Below the pieces are notes generated by a model. The model did no database searches. It saw only the letters and a list, made by a program, of their open reading frames with translations, and was not told the DNA's origin. This document shows positions 9,913-20,783 of a stretch of 64,000 nt of DNA, piece after piece. Within the stretch, counting starts at the first letter, position 1. Each line of letters starts with the position of its first letter. The DNA is from Rhodanobacter humi (lineage in GTDB: Bacteria; Pseudomonadota; Gammaproteobacteria; Xanthomonadales; Rhodanobacteraceae), in the NCBI RefSeq assembly GCF_041107455.1, contig NZ_JBGBPY010000001.1:3472001-3536000 (forward strand). Direction: 5' to 3'. Made by a program: the position numbers and the translations under genes.

Positions 9913-12900
9913 TCAGAAACGCCAGTCGAAGCTGCCGCGGAAACCGCTGTCCACCGCGTGGTGAGCGAGCTGGCCCTGCCACGACAGGTCGAACGAGGCG
10001 TGCTTCGCCAACTGCACGGTGAGTCCGGCATCGGCGGCCAGCGCGTTGCGGGCGATCGGCAGGCCCTGCACCGCGAACGACTGGCCGCTGGCGAAGGCCA
10101 TCGACGTGACCGTGACCACGCTGCCGTAGGCGCGACGCCAGCCCAGCATGGCGTGCAGGCTCAGCGTCTGGTCGCCGTGCAGCGCGAAGTTGCTCGCCGC
10201 CCGCGCACCGAGCGTGCTGTAGCTGACCGAACGCGTCTCGCCCATGCCGTCCAGGTCCGCGCCGCCGCCGTGTTCCTGGAAGCCGTCCGTGTGCAGGCGA
10301 ACATGGGCGACCTGGGCGATGGGCTCCAGCGAAGCGCGCTTGAACGCGAAGCGGTAGCCGGCTTCGCCGAACACCTGCGCGGTGCCGGCGTCGTAGCGGC
10401 TCAGCTCGTGTCCGACGAGGCCCGGCACGGCGACGAAACGGGTGCCGTCCAGCGTGTGCCAGCCGTAGGCGGCGCCGGCGCGCAGGCCCAGCGCGCCGAG
10501 CTGGGTGCCGGCGTAGACGCTGAGGTCGAGATCGCGGCTGGACATCGAGGAGGCGCGCGCCGTCGTGTTCACCGCGGTCTGCGTGTAGCCGGCGGCGACG
10601 CCGAGCCGCGCGCTGTCGCCCAGCGCGCGATCGGCACCCACGAGGAAACCGCCGCTGGTGTGCCTGGTCGAAGCGGCGTTGCCGTCGCTGTCGTGATGCC
10701 CCCACGCGCCCACGAACTGGCCCCACCAGGCGAGCCCGCCCTGGCCGTCCTGCACCGCCGGGCCACTGACGCCTCCACCGGCCTGACGCAGGCGGCCGGT
10801 GACGGCATCGCGTACATGGCGGCTGTCTTCCAGCAGCACGCCCTGCGTGGTGGCGTGGATCTCGCCGGAGAGCTGGTCGGCCGCGGCACGCAGCGCTGCA
10901 TCAGTGGGCAGGTTGGCGAGCACGGTGTAGAGCGCGGCGGAAGGCGCGGCACCAGCGGCCGTGGACATCGCCACCGCACGCCAGGCCAGCGGGCGGATGC
11001 CGGCGCCGTTCGCCTGGCCGGTGACGGCGCCGAGGCTGGACAGGCTCTGCACGCCGCCCAGCGTGGCGCGCTGGTTGGGCGTCCGCGCGGCGTCGGTGAA
11101 GGCGCGCGCCTGCACCACGTCGAGGTACGCGTGCTGCGCATCGTAGGCGGGAGCGATGCCCAGCACCGCGCTCAGCATGTCGGCGCCGGCCAGCGTGTAG
11201 GTGCCGCTGAGCCCGTGGCTCGCGTCGAGCACGGTGTAGCGGGCGCCCACCTGGTAGAGCCCGTTGCCGGCGACGGATGCCAGGCCGATCTGCGCACCCT
11301 GGGCGAGGGTGGCGCTGCCGCCCACCGCGATCAGGCTGGACACGCCGGCCTGTGCCGGATCGAGTTGCACAAGGTAGGCCGAGCCGGCGCCTTGGGTGTA
11401 GTTGCCGCCCACGCTGAGCGTCTGGTACTGCCCAAGACCGCTGCCCGGCGCCACGGCGCCGGTCGTCGCCAGGCTGCCGCCGATGCGGCCTTGGCCGATC
11501 AGCAGGCCGCCGTTGGCCACGTTGCCCGCGATGCTGCCGTTGTCGACCAGCAGGCCCAGGTTGACCACGCCGCTGGCCAGCGAGCCTTCCACGTCCAGCG
11601 TCGCGGGCGCGCCGACCCCGGTGGCGCCGGTGTAGGTGTTGGTGCCGGTGAGCGTCTCCTTGCCGCCGGACACGATCAGGCGGCCACCGCTGCCGCCGCC
11701 GATGCCGCCGTCGGCGATCTGGCCGCCGAAGCTTCCGCTGGCGTTCGTGAGGTCCAGCGTGGTGCCGCCCAGCTGCACCAGGCCGCTACCGGAGAGCGAT
11801 TGCACCGTAGTGGCCTGCCAGGTGCGCGAGATGTCGAAGATGCCGTCCACGTGCACGTCGGACGAGGCCGCGATGCTGCCCGGACCGGCCAGCGCCAGCC
11901 AGGCGTTGCCGGCGACGAGGGTGGCGCCGGTGTAGGTGTTGGTGCCGGAAAGATCGGCAATGCCGCCGGCCGCCACCTGGAACGGGCCGCTGCCCGAGAT
12001 CGTGCCGGCGAGGCCCAGCGGACCCATGTCCGGCGTCACGGTGAAGCCGGTGGTGATGTTCGCGGTGGAGATGAAGAACGGCGTGTACGCGGTGGACTGG
12101 TTCGCCAGGTCGTACATCACCGCGTTGTGCATGAAGAACGAGAGGCCGTAGATCGCCGCGTCGGGGAAGCCGCCGTAGGCGCCCAGCGTGACCACGTTGC
12201 TGTAGTCGCCCTGGCTGTCGCTGCCGCTGGCGACCGAGGCCGGCAGGCCGGAGATGACCAGGCCGTTCGCGGTGACGGCGAGGCCGGTGGCGGTCAACGT
12301 GACGCCGGGCACCAGGTTGCCGTTCGCGTTGATGTTGCCGGCCGCCTGCTCGGCATTGGCCAGGCCGAGGTCGCCGTTGTCGATCAGCATGATGTTCGGC
12401 GTGCCGGTGTCGAACAGCGTCATCATCGGTGCGCTCACGCTCTTGCCGCCGCTGGTGAGCGTGTACAGGAAGGCGGTGTCGAACTGGTACGCCGAGGGCG
12501 CGCCCGACAGCGGGAACGGGCTGGTCTGGCCCTGGGTGGGCAGCCACGGCACCACGCTGAGGAACTGCGCGCGCAGCGCGGGCGTGAGGCCCTCGATCAG
12601 GCAGGCCTGGGCGCAGGCGCCCGGCGCCTTGCCGCTGCCGTTCGCCTCCACGATGTAGCCGCTGCCGGTGAGCATGCCGGGCACGCCGTTGCCGAAATCG
12701 CCGGCGCCGAAGGTGCCGTAGAACAGCCCTTCCTCGGGCGGGTTGCCCTGGTCGAGGTTCTGCTGCCAGGTGAGGTCCTGGTACAGCGTGACGCCGCCCT
12801 GGGTGGTGACCGCCGGCCCCAGCGTGTCGCCGCCGGCACTCTGCGGGGTGACCATCCAGTCGATCGCCGTGGCCACGGGCAGACCCTGCGATGTGGCGTA

Positions 12901-13305
12901 GCTGGCGGCCTGCGTGCCGGTGGCGGAGTTGTAGAACTGCACGCTGGCGACGGTGGTGGAGGCCTGCCAGTAGCCGTAGGTGCCGTTGCCGTAGAGATAG
13001 GCGTACGGCGCGCTCTGCGCCACGCCCGGCTGGCTCGGGAACCAGGCCGGCGCGTGGCCGTTGTTGCCCGCGCCCACGTCGATGTTGAAGGAATCCGAGC
13101 CGGTGTCGAACAGGTACTCCTCGGGCGTGGCCCCGTTGACGCCCACGTTGATGCCCAGGCGGTAGCCGTACTGGCCGCCGCCGTAGTTTTCCTGGATCAG
13201 GTCCAGCGGAATGCTGGTGCTGGTGTCGGCGGCGAATGCCGGGTGGAACGGTGCCAGCAGGCACGCCAGTGCCAGCGGCAGCGGCCGCAGATTGAGCTTG
13301 CTCAC
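9913..13305 (-). CDS. Autotransporter with N-terminal pepsin-like aspartic protease passenger
   Basis: 1130 residues from a GTG start at 13305, chosen because GGGGAGAG lies 7 bases upstream and a signal peptide follows directly (residues 1-25, ending PAFA). Residues about 40-410 carry the hallmarks of a two-lobed A1 (pepsin) protease: first catalytic motif FDTGS (D67), a flap-like YGNGTYG (Y105), second motif FDTGT (D299), and a final IYGLSFFMHNAVMYDLAN (385-402) resembling the pepsin C-lobe. Two GTNTYTGAT motifs follow, typical of passenger-associated repeats. From about 860 to the end lies an autotransporter beta-barrel ending in FDWRF, with terminal aromatic. The protease is probably displayed or released at the cell surface. 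An unproteolytic adhesin is possible, but both Asp motifs are intact. Confidence 0.85.
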   Translation of the reverse strand: MSKLNLRPLPLALACLLAPFHPAFAADTSTSIPLDLIQENYGGGQYGYRLGINVGVNGATPEEYLFDTGSDSFNIDVGAGNNGHAPAWFPSQPGVAQSAPYAYLYGNGTYGYWQASTTVASVQFYNSATGTQAASYATSQGLPVATAIDWMVTPQSAGGDTLGPAVTTQGGVTLYQDLTWQQNLDQGNPPEEGLFYGTFGAGDFGNGVPGMLTGSGYIVEANGSGKAPGACAQACLIEGLTPALRAQFLSVVPWLPTQGQTSPFPLSGAPSAYQFDTAFLYTLTSGGKSVSAPMMTLFDTGTPNIMLIDNGDLGLANAEQAAGNINANGNLVPGVTLTATGLAVTANGLVISGLPASVASGSDSQGDYSNVVTLGAYGGFPDAAIYGLSFFMHNAVMYDLANQSTAYTPFFISTANITTGFTVTPDMGPLGLAGTISGSGPFQVAAGGIADLSGTNTYTGATLVAGNAWLALAGPGSIAASSDVHVDGIFDISRTWQATTVQSLSGSGLVQLGGTTLDLTNASGSFGGQIADGGIGGGSGGRLIVSGGKETLTGTNTYTGATGVGAPATLDVEGSLASGVVNLGLLVDNGSIAGNVANGGLLIGQGRIGGSLATTGAVAPGSGLGQYQTLSVGGNYTQGAGSAYLVQLDPAQAGVSSLIAVGGSATLAQGAQIGLASVAGNGLYQVGARYTVLDASHGLSGTYTLAGADMLSAVLGIAPAYDAQHAYLDVVQARAFTDAARTPNQRATLGGVQSLSSLGAVTGQANGAGIRPLAWRAVAMSTAAGAAPSAALYTVLANLPTDAALRAAADQLSGEIHATTQGVLLEDSRHVRDAVTGRLRQAGGGVSGPAVQDGQGGLAWWGQFVGAWGHHDSDGNAASTRHTSGGFLVGADRALGDSARLGVAAGYTQTAVNTTARASSMSSRDLDLSVYAGTQLGALGLRAGAAYGWHTLDGTRFVAVPGLVGHELSRYDAGTAQVFGEAGYRFAFKRASLEPIAQVAHVRLHTDGFQEHGGGADLDGMGETRSVSYSTLGARAASNFALHGDQTLSLHAMLGWRRAYGSVVTVTSMAFASGQSFAVQGLPIARNALAADAGLTVQLAKHASFDLSWQGQLAHHAVDSGFRGSFDWRF

Positions 13306-13518
13306 GTAAATCTCTCCCCGTTTTGAATGTGCAGCGACGGCCATGCCGGATTTCGTGCAATGCATTCGTCCGCGCCCCCTCCGGCCCCCGGGCGGGACTC
13401 TCGTCCATCCGGGTACAGACGTTTGGCGGGAGGAAAATGGAAATGCCGGTTCCGCTGCCGCATGCGGTGACGCGGGGAGGCGCCGAAGGCCTCGGGCAGG
13501 GCGTCTGCTGCGGGCGCC

Positions 13519-13555
13519 AAAAGACGAAGGGCCCGGCGATGCCGGGCCCTTCGTC
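13519..13555 (-). terminator. Rho-independent terminator of tRNA-Val
   Basis: Stem GACGAAGGGCCCGGC pairs with GCCGGGCCCTTCGTC, and on the minus strand it is followed by TTTT. It begins about 10 bases after the tRNA 3' end. Confidence 0.85.
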
Positions 13556-13565
13556 TTCGATTCGG

Positions 13566-13640
13566 TGGTGGGCGGTACAAGGATCGAACTTGTGACACCT
13601 GCCGTGTGAAGGCAGTGCTCTACCGCTGAGCTAACCGCCC
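13566..13640 (-). tRNA. tRNA-Val (anticodon CAC)
   Basis: On the minus strand the 75 bases begin GGGCGGTTAGCTCAGCGG and end ACCGCCCACCA. The acceptor stem pairs fully, and the T-arm GTTCGATCC is present. The anticodon stem CTGCC/GGCAG encloses TTCACAC, giving anticodon CAC (codon GUG). The CCA end is encoded. Confidence 0.95.
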
Positions 13641-13654
13641 GCCGGGAGCGCGCA

Positions 13655-13683
13655 AATATACGGGTTGGCGGCGGCGAGGTCAA
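13655..13683 (-). promoter_or_regulatory. Promoter of tRNA-Val
   Basis: On the minus strand, TTGACC, a 17-base spacer and TATATT lie 14 bases before the mature tRNA 5' end. This is a strong sigma-70-type match. Confidence 0.75.
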
Positions 13684-13739
13684 CCGGGGCGGGGTGCTCG
13701 CGTAGAATGCGTGGCTCCCATGCCGACCGGTTTTGCGCC

Positions 13740-14072
13740 ATGCCCCACGATCTTGCCCACGTCTTCGAGGCCCTGCAGCATTTCGAACTCACGCCATGGA
13801 AGGTGGTGGGTTTTGCGGGCACGCTGATGTTCACCAGCCGCTGGTTCGTGCAGCTGTACTACACGCGCAAGCACAAGCGGGTGGTGATGCCGCTGTCGTT
13901 CTGGTGGCTGTCCGTGGGCGGCAGCGCGCTGCTGCTGCTGTACTTCGTGTTTGGCAAGAACGACTCGGTGGGCATCATCTCCAACTTCTTTCCGGTGTTC
14001 GTGTCGGTCTACAACCTGGTGGTGCACCTGCGCCACCGCAAGAACAGCCTGGGCGACGACGTGGCGGCGTGA
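13740..14072 (+). CDS. Small membrane protein with lipid-A-disaccharide synthase N-terminal (LAB_N) domain
   Basis: 110 residues from the ATG at 13740. The body from WKVVGFAGTLMFTSRWFVQ onward matches the LAB_N domain pattern (Phe-x-x-Arg-Phe/Trp-x-x-Gln, then VVMPLSFWWLS and LLLLYFVFGKND). Three membrane segments fall at about 20-40, 50-72 and 78-95. Standalone LAB_N proteins occur in Xanthomonadales and are thought to act in envelope lipid or glycan modification, but the reaction is unknown. A possible TAGAAT -10 lies at 13702. The gene is divergent from tRNA-Val and is followed by a REP palindrome. Confidence 0.8.
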   Translation: MPHDLAHVFEALQHFELTPWKVVGFAGTLMFTSRWFVQLYYTRKHKRVVMPLSFWWLSVGGSALLLLYFVFGKNDSVGIISNFFPVFVSVYNLVVHLRHRKNSLGDDVAA

Positions 14073-14081
14073 TCGTAAATT

Positions 14082-14153
14082 GTAGGAGCGGCTTCAGCCG
14101 CGATGCTCTTGGCCGCGTGTACAGCAAAGCATCGCGGCTGAAGCCGCTCCTAC
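14082..14153. repeat. REP palindrome, family 1 (copy A)
   Basis: GTAGGAGCGGCTTCAGCC starts one arm and its reverse complement ends the other, enclosing a 28-base loop region. The GTAG head plus hairpin is the classical layout of REPs mobilised by RAYT transposases. It may also help end the upstream transcript. Copies B and F of the same family are at 20592 and 62918. Confidence 0.85.
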
Positions 14154-14165
14154 AAAAGAGGCATC

Positions 14166-14199
14166 GCGCACAGAGCCTGCCCCGGACTCGATCCGGGGG
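14166..14199. repeat. 34-bp palindromic module shared with the REP at 31566
   Basis: The stretch GCGCACAGAGCCTGCC followed by a CCCCGGACTCGATCCGGGG hairpin is the reverse complement of 31577-31610, with one mismatch. It lies just after the metH stop, where it may act as a terminator. Confidence 0.7.
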
Positions 14200-14210
14200 C
14201 TCCTGCCGGG

Positions 14211-16910
<2,700 letters not shown>

Positions 16911-17037
16911 GCTTTTGCTCTTGTTTCCTCTTTCCCGGCTCTAATTCCATTCGGGGGAGAGGACTGCGGTGAGGGGGCAAGGCTTGCGGCGAAATTCGAC
17001 GATGCGGGCGCGAGGCCAGCGTGGCCCCTCACCCCAA

Positions 17038-17060
17038 CCCTCTCCCCACGGGGGAGAGGG
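17038..17060. repeat. CCCTCTCCC-type palindrome (copy 1)
   Basis: CCCTCTCCCC, ACGG, then GGGAGAGGG sits between the two metH genes. The same family occurs at 30601, 36046 and 42171, always between genes. It can form a terminator- or attenuator-like hairpin in the metH mRNA. Confidence 0.75.
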
Positions 17061-17076
17061 AGAAAAGCGTGGTCGC

Positions 17077-18159
17077 TCACGCGGCTTTCAGCGCGGCGTC
17101 GGGCAACTGGCGCGGCGCGCAGTCGCGCACCGCCTCGGCAATCGCCTTGATATGCGCCGGCGTGGTGCCGCAGCAGCCGCCGACGAGGTTCAGCAGGCCG
17201 TCGCGGGCGAAACCGGCGATCACGCCGGCCATGTGCTCGGGCGTCTCGTCGTATTCGCCGAAGGCGTTGGGCAGGCCGGCGTTCGGGTGGGTGCTGACGC
17301 GGCTGTCGGCGATGTCGGCGAGCACCTGGATGTGCGGGCGCAGGTCGTCCGCGCCCAGGGCGCAGTTGAAGCCCACCGACAGCGGCCGTGCGTGGCGCAC
17401 CGAGTAGTAGAACGCCTCGGCGGTCTGCCCCGAGAGCGTGCGGCCGGAACGGTCGGTGATGGTGCCGGAGATCATCACCGGCAGCCGCGCGCCGCGCTCC
17501 ACGAACAGCGTGTCGAGCGCGTACAGCGCGGCCTTCGCGTTCAAGGTGTCGAAGATCGTCTCGACCATCAGGATGTCGGCGCCACCGTCGATCAGGCCGC
17601 TGGCGGATTCGGTGTAGTTGCGCGCCAGCTCCTCGAAGCTGACGTTGCGGAAACCGGGATCGTTGACGTCAGGCGACAGTGAAGCGGTGCGGCTGGTGGG
17701 GCCGAGCACGCCGATCACGAAGCGCGGCTTGTCGGGCGTCAGCGCGGTGAACTTGTCGCAGGCGGCACGGGCCAGCCTGGCGCCTGCCAGGTTCAGTTCG
17801 TGCGCGAGGTGCTCCAGCTTGTAGTCGGCCTGGCTGATGCGGGTGGAGTTGAAGGTGTTCGTCTCGACGAGATCCGCGCCGGCTTCCAGGTAGGCCTCGT
17901 GTACGCCGCGGATGATGTCCGGCTGGGTCAGGGTGAGCAGGTCGTTGTTGCCCTTGAGGTCGCAGCCAGGGTGATCGTGGTGGTGGGCATGCTCGCCGTC
18001 GTGGCCGTGCTCGAAGCGCTCGCCGCGGAAGCCGGCCTCGTCCAGGCGATGGCCTTGCAGCATGGTGCCCATGCCGCCGTCGAGGATCAGGATGCGTTCG
18101 GCGAGCGCGGCCTCGAGCAGGGCGACGCGGTCGGGATGCAGCCAGGGCAGGGTGCTCAT
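17077..18159 (-). CDS. metH: Methionine synthase, homocysteine-binding subunit (MetH N-terminal portion)
   Basis: 360 residues, the S-methyltransferase domain of MetH as a separate protein. Zinc ligands are Cys266 (GFNCALG) and Cys329/Cys330 (GGCCGTTP). The core follows E. coli MetH closely, with [17 protein letters not shown] and [17 protein letters not shown]. An unusual insert at 51-64 holds seven histidines (at 51, 53, 57, 59, 60, 61 and 63) just before CDLKGNN, where E. coli has only a few residues. A metal-binding or metal-storing loop is possible but unproven. The gene starts 10 bases after the regulator gene stops, so the three genes form one operon. Confidence 0.95.
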   Translation of the reverse strand: MSTLPWLHPDRVALLEAALAERILILDGGMGTMLQGHRLDEAGFRGERFEHGHDGEHAHHHDHPGCDLKGNNDLLTLTQPDIIRGVHEAYLEAGADLVETNTFNSTRISQADYKLEHLAHELNLAGARLARAACDKFTALTPDKPRFVIGVLGPTSRTASLSPDVNDPGFRNVSFEELARNYTESASGLIDGGADILMVETIFDTLNAKAALYALDTLFVERGARLPVMISGTITDRSGRTLSGQTAEAFYYSVRHARPLSVGFNCALGADDLRPHIQVLADIADSRVSTHPNAGLPNAFGEYDETPEHMAGVIAGFARDGLLNLVGGCCGTTPAHIKAIAEAVRDCAPRQLPDAALKAA

Positions 18160-18169
18160 CGGATGTTTC

Positions 18170-19096
18170 TCACTTCTTCTGCGCGAGCAGGCTGATGACT
18201 TCGAAATGCGGCGCCTTGCGCTCGCGGCTGAGCCGGTTGCAGCTGACCACTTGCAGGTCGGCGGCGCCGGCGTAGTCCTGCAGCTCGGTTTCGGTGAAGC
18301 CGAGGTTGCGGTGGTCGAACGGTTCCACTGCGGCGCGGTGGTCGTGCTTGCCCAGCGTCACCGCGAGCAGACGGCCGCCGGGGCGCAGCAGGCGCGCGGC
18401 TTCGGCCACGGCTTGTGCAGGGTGTTCGGCGTAGGTGAGCGCGTGCAGCATCAGCACCAGATCGAAGCGGCGCTCGCCGAGATCCAGCGCGTGCATGTCG
18501 CCCTGGCGCACCTCGACGTTGCGAAAGGCCTGCAGGCGCTTCGCCGCAGCCTCGGCCACGCGCTCGCTGGAATCCACGCAGACGATGGAATGCGCGTGCG
18601 GCGCCAGCAGCTCGGCGGTGATGCCGTCGCCGGAGGCGATGTCCAGCACGTCGCCGGTGCCGAGCAGCTGCAGCAGCGCGCGCGCCAGCGTCTCCCAGGT
18701 GCGGCCGGGCGAGTAGTGGCGCTCCATGTCGCCGGCCACCGTGTCGGCCCAGCCTTCGGCGCGGGCGCGGTTGGCGAGCACGGCGGGAAGGCGCTCGGCG
18801 TCCTCGCGCAGCAGCGCGTCGTCGATGTTCTCGCGCAGCGAGGCGATCAGCGCATGCTGGTGCTCGTCGCCCTCGGCGTTGGCGCGGTAGTAGGCGGAGA
18901 CGCCGGCGCGGCGGTCGCGCACCAGGCCGGCTTCCTTCAGCTTGGCCAGGTGGGTGGACACGCGCGGCTGCGCCAGGTGCAGCACCGCGGCCAGCTCGGC
19001 CACGGTGAGTTCCTCGCCTTCGAGCAGGGCCAGCAGGCGCACGCGGGTGGGGTCGGCCAGCAGGCGCAGCACGCTGGAGGCGGTCGCCAGATCCAT
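18170..19096 (-). CDS. ArsR-family regulator fused to a SAM-dependent methyltransferase domain (SahR-like candidate)
   Basis: 308 residues. The winged helix-turn-helix is at about 1-75 ([13 protein letters not shown], then [16 protein letters not shown]). A class I methyltransferase domain from about 135 has the SAM motif LDIASGDG (151-158) and the motif-IV region [12 protein letters not shown]. It is first in an operon with both metH genes. Together with the methyltransferase fold, this suggests a sensor of S-adenosylmethionine or S-adenosylhomocysteine that controls methionine synthesis, similar to the SahR regulators described in Proteobacteria. The assignment to SahR is inference. It probably regulates its own operon through the palindrome between its -35 and -10. 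Confidence 0.85.
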   Translation of the reverse strand: MDLATASSVLRLLADPTRVRLLALLEGEELTVAELAAVLHLAQPRVSTHLAKLKEAGLVRDRRAGVSAYYRANAEGDEHQHALIASLRENIDDALLREDAERLPAVLANRARAEGWADTVAGDMERHYSPGRTWETLARALLQLLGTGDVLDIASGDGITAELLAPHAHSIVCVDSSERVAEAAAKRLQAFRNVEVRQGDMHALDLGERRFDLVLMLHALTYAEHPAQAVAEAARLLRPGGRLLAVTLGKHDHRAAVEPFDHRNLGFTETELQDYAGAADLQVVSCNRLSRERKAPHFEVISLLAQKK

Positions 19097-19101
19097 TGGG
19101 T

Positions 19102-19130
19102 ATTCGTCTATCGCGATAAAGAGATGTAAA
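19102..19130 (-). promoter_or_regulatory. Promoter and operator of the arsR-metH operon
   Basis: On the minus strand, TTTACA (19125-19130), 17 bases and ACGAAT (19102-19107) make a plausible promoter. The perfect palindrome TATCGCGATA (19109-19118) fills the spacer, an ideal place for repression. Transcription would start very close to the ATG at 19096. Confidence 0.5.
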
Positions 19131-19304
19131 GGCTAGGCCGCAGGCTGCCGCGCGTCAAGCGCTGCCGTGCCGGGGCTCAGGCTTTCTCTCGCTCCTCACT
19201 CCTCCCCGCTCACTTCTGCTTTTTGCTGCGCCCGCACAAGGCGCGCCGGCTGGCGCAGTTAAAATGGCCGGCTTTCCATCCCCGTTTCGCTACCGGAGTC
19301 CCCC

Positions 19305-20465
<1,161 letters not shown>

Positions 20466-20544
20466 GAGCGGGAAGTGAGTGGGGAGAAGTGAGGAGTGAG
20501 AGAGGGCTCGCGCCTTTCCCCTTGTTCGCCAACGTGAGATGAGC

Positions 20545-20578
20545 GCAAAAGGCCCCGGTGCGAACCGGGGCCTTTTGC
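20545..20578. terminator. Bidirectional terminator after the acyl-CoA dehydrogenase gene
   Basis: GCAAAAGGCCCCGG, a six-base loop and CCGGGGCCTTTTGC. The A- and T-runs sit within the stem, so it can work on both strands. Confidence 0.85.
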
Positions 20579-20591
20579 TTGCGCGAATCCA

Positions 20592-20649
20592 GCAGGAGCG
20601 GCTTCAGCCGCGACCGGCAATGATGGATCGCGGCTGAAGCCGCTCCTAC
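20592..20649. repeat. REP palindrome, family 1 (copy B)
   Basis: One arm is GCAGGAGCGGCTTCAGCC, with a one-base change in the GTAG head. The other arm ends GAAGCCGCTCCTAC. It lies exactly between two near-identical terminators. Confidence 0.85.
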
Positions 20650-20673
20650 GGGTTTGCCGCAAGCATGCGAATA

Positions 20674-20705
20674 CAAAAGGCCCCGGCTTGCGCCGGGGCC
20701 TTTTG
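20674..20705. terminator. Second bidirectional terminator, serving the RND pump operon
   Basis: CAAAAGGCCCCGG, CTTGCG, CCGGGGCCTTTTG: the same stem as the terminator at 20545 with a different loop. It lies 78 bp beyond the stop of the minus-strand RND gene. Confidence 0.8.
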
Positions 20706-20783
20706 CATTGCATTGCTTATGTGGTGAAGAAGCGGGGTGCGAGCTTTATCTCACTTCTCACTTCTCACCACTCACTCCTGCCT

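Noticed and set aside
19097-19304. Possible SAM or SAH riboswitch before the arsR-metH operon
   Set aside because: The predicted start of transcription leaves almost no leader, and no riboswitch-like stem set is visible. Control by the protein regulator fits better.
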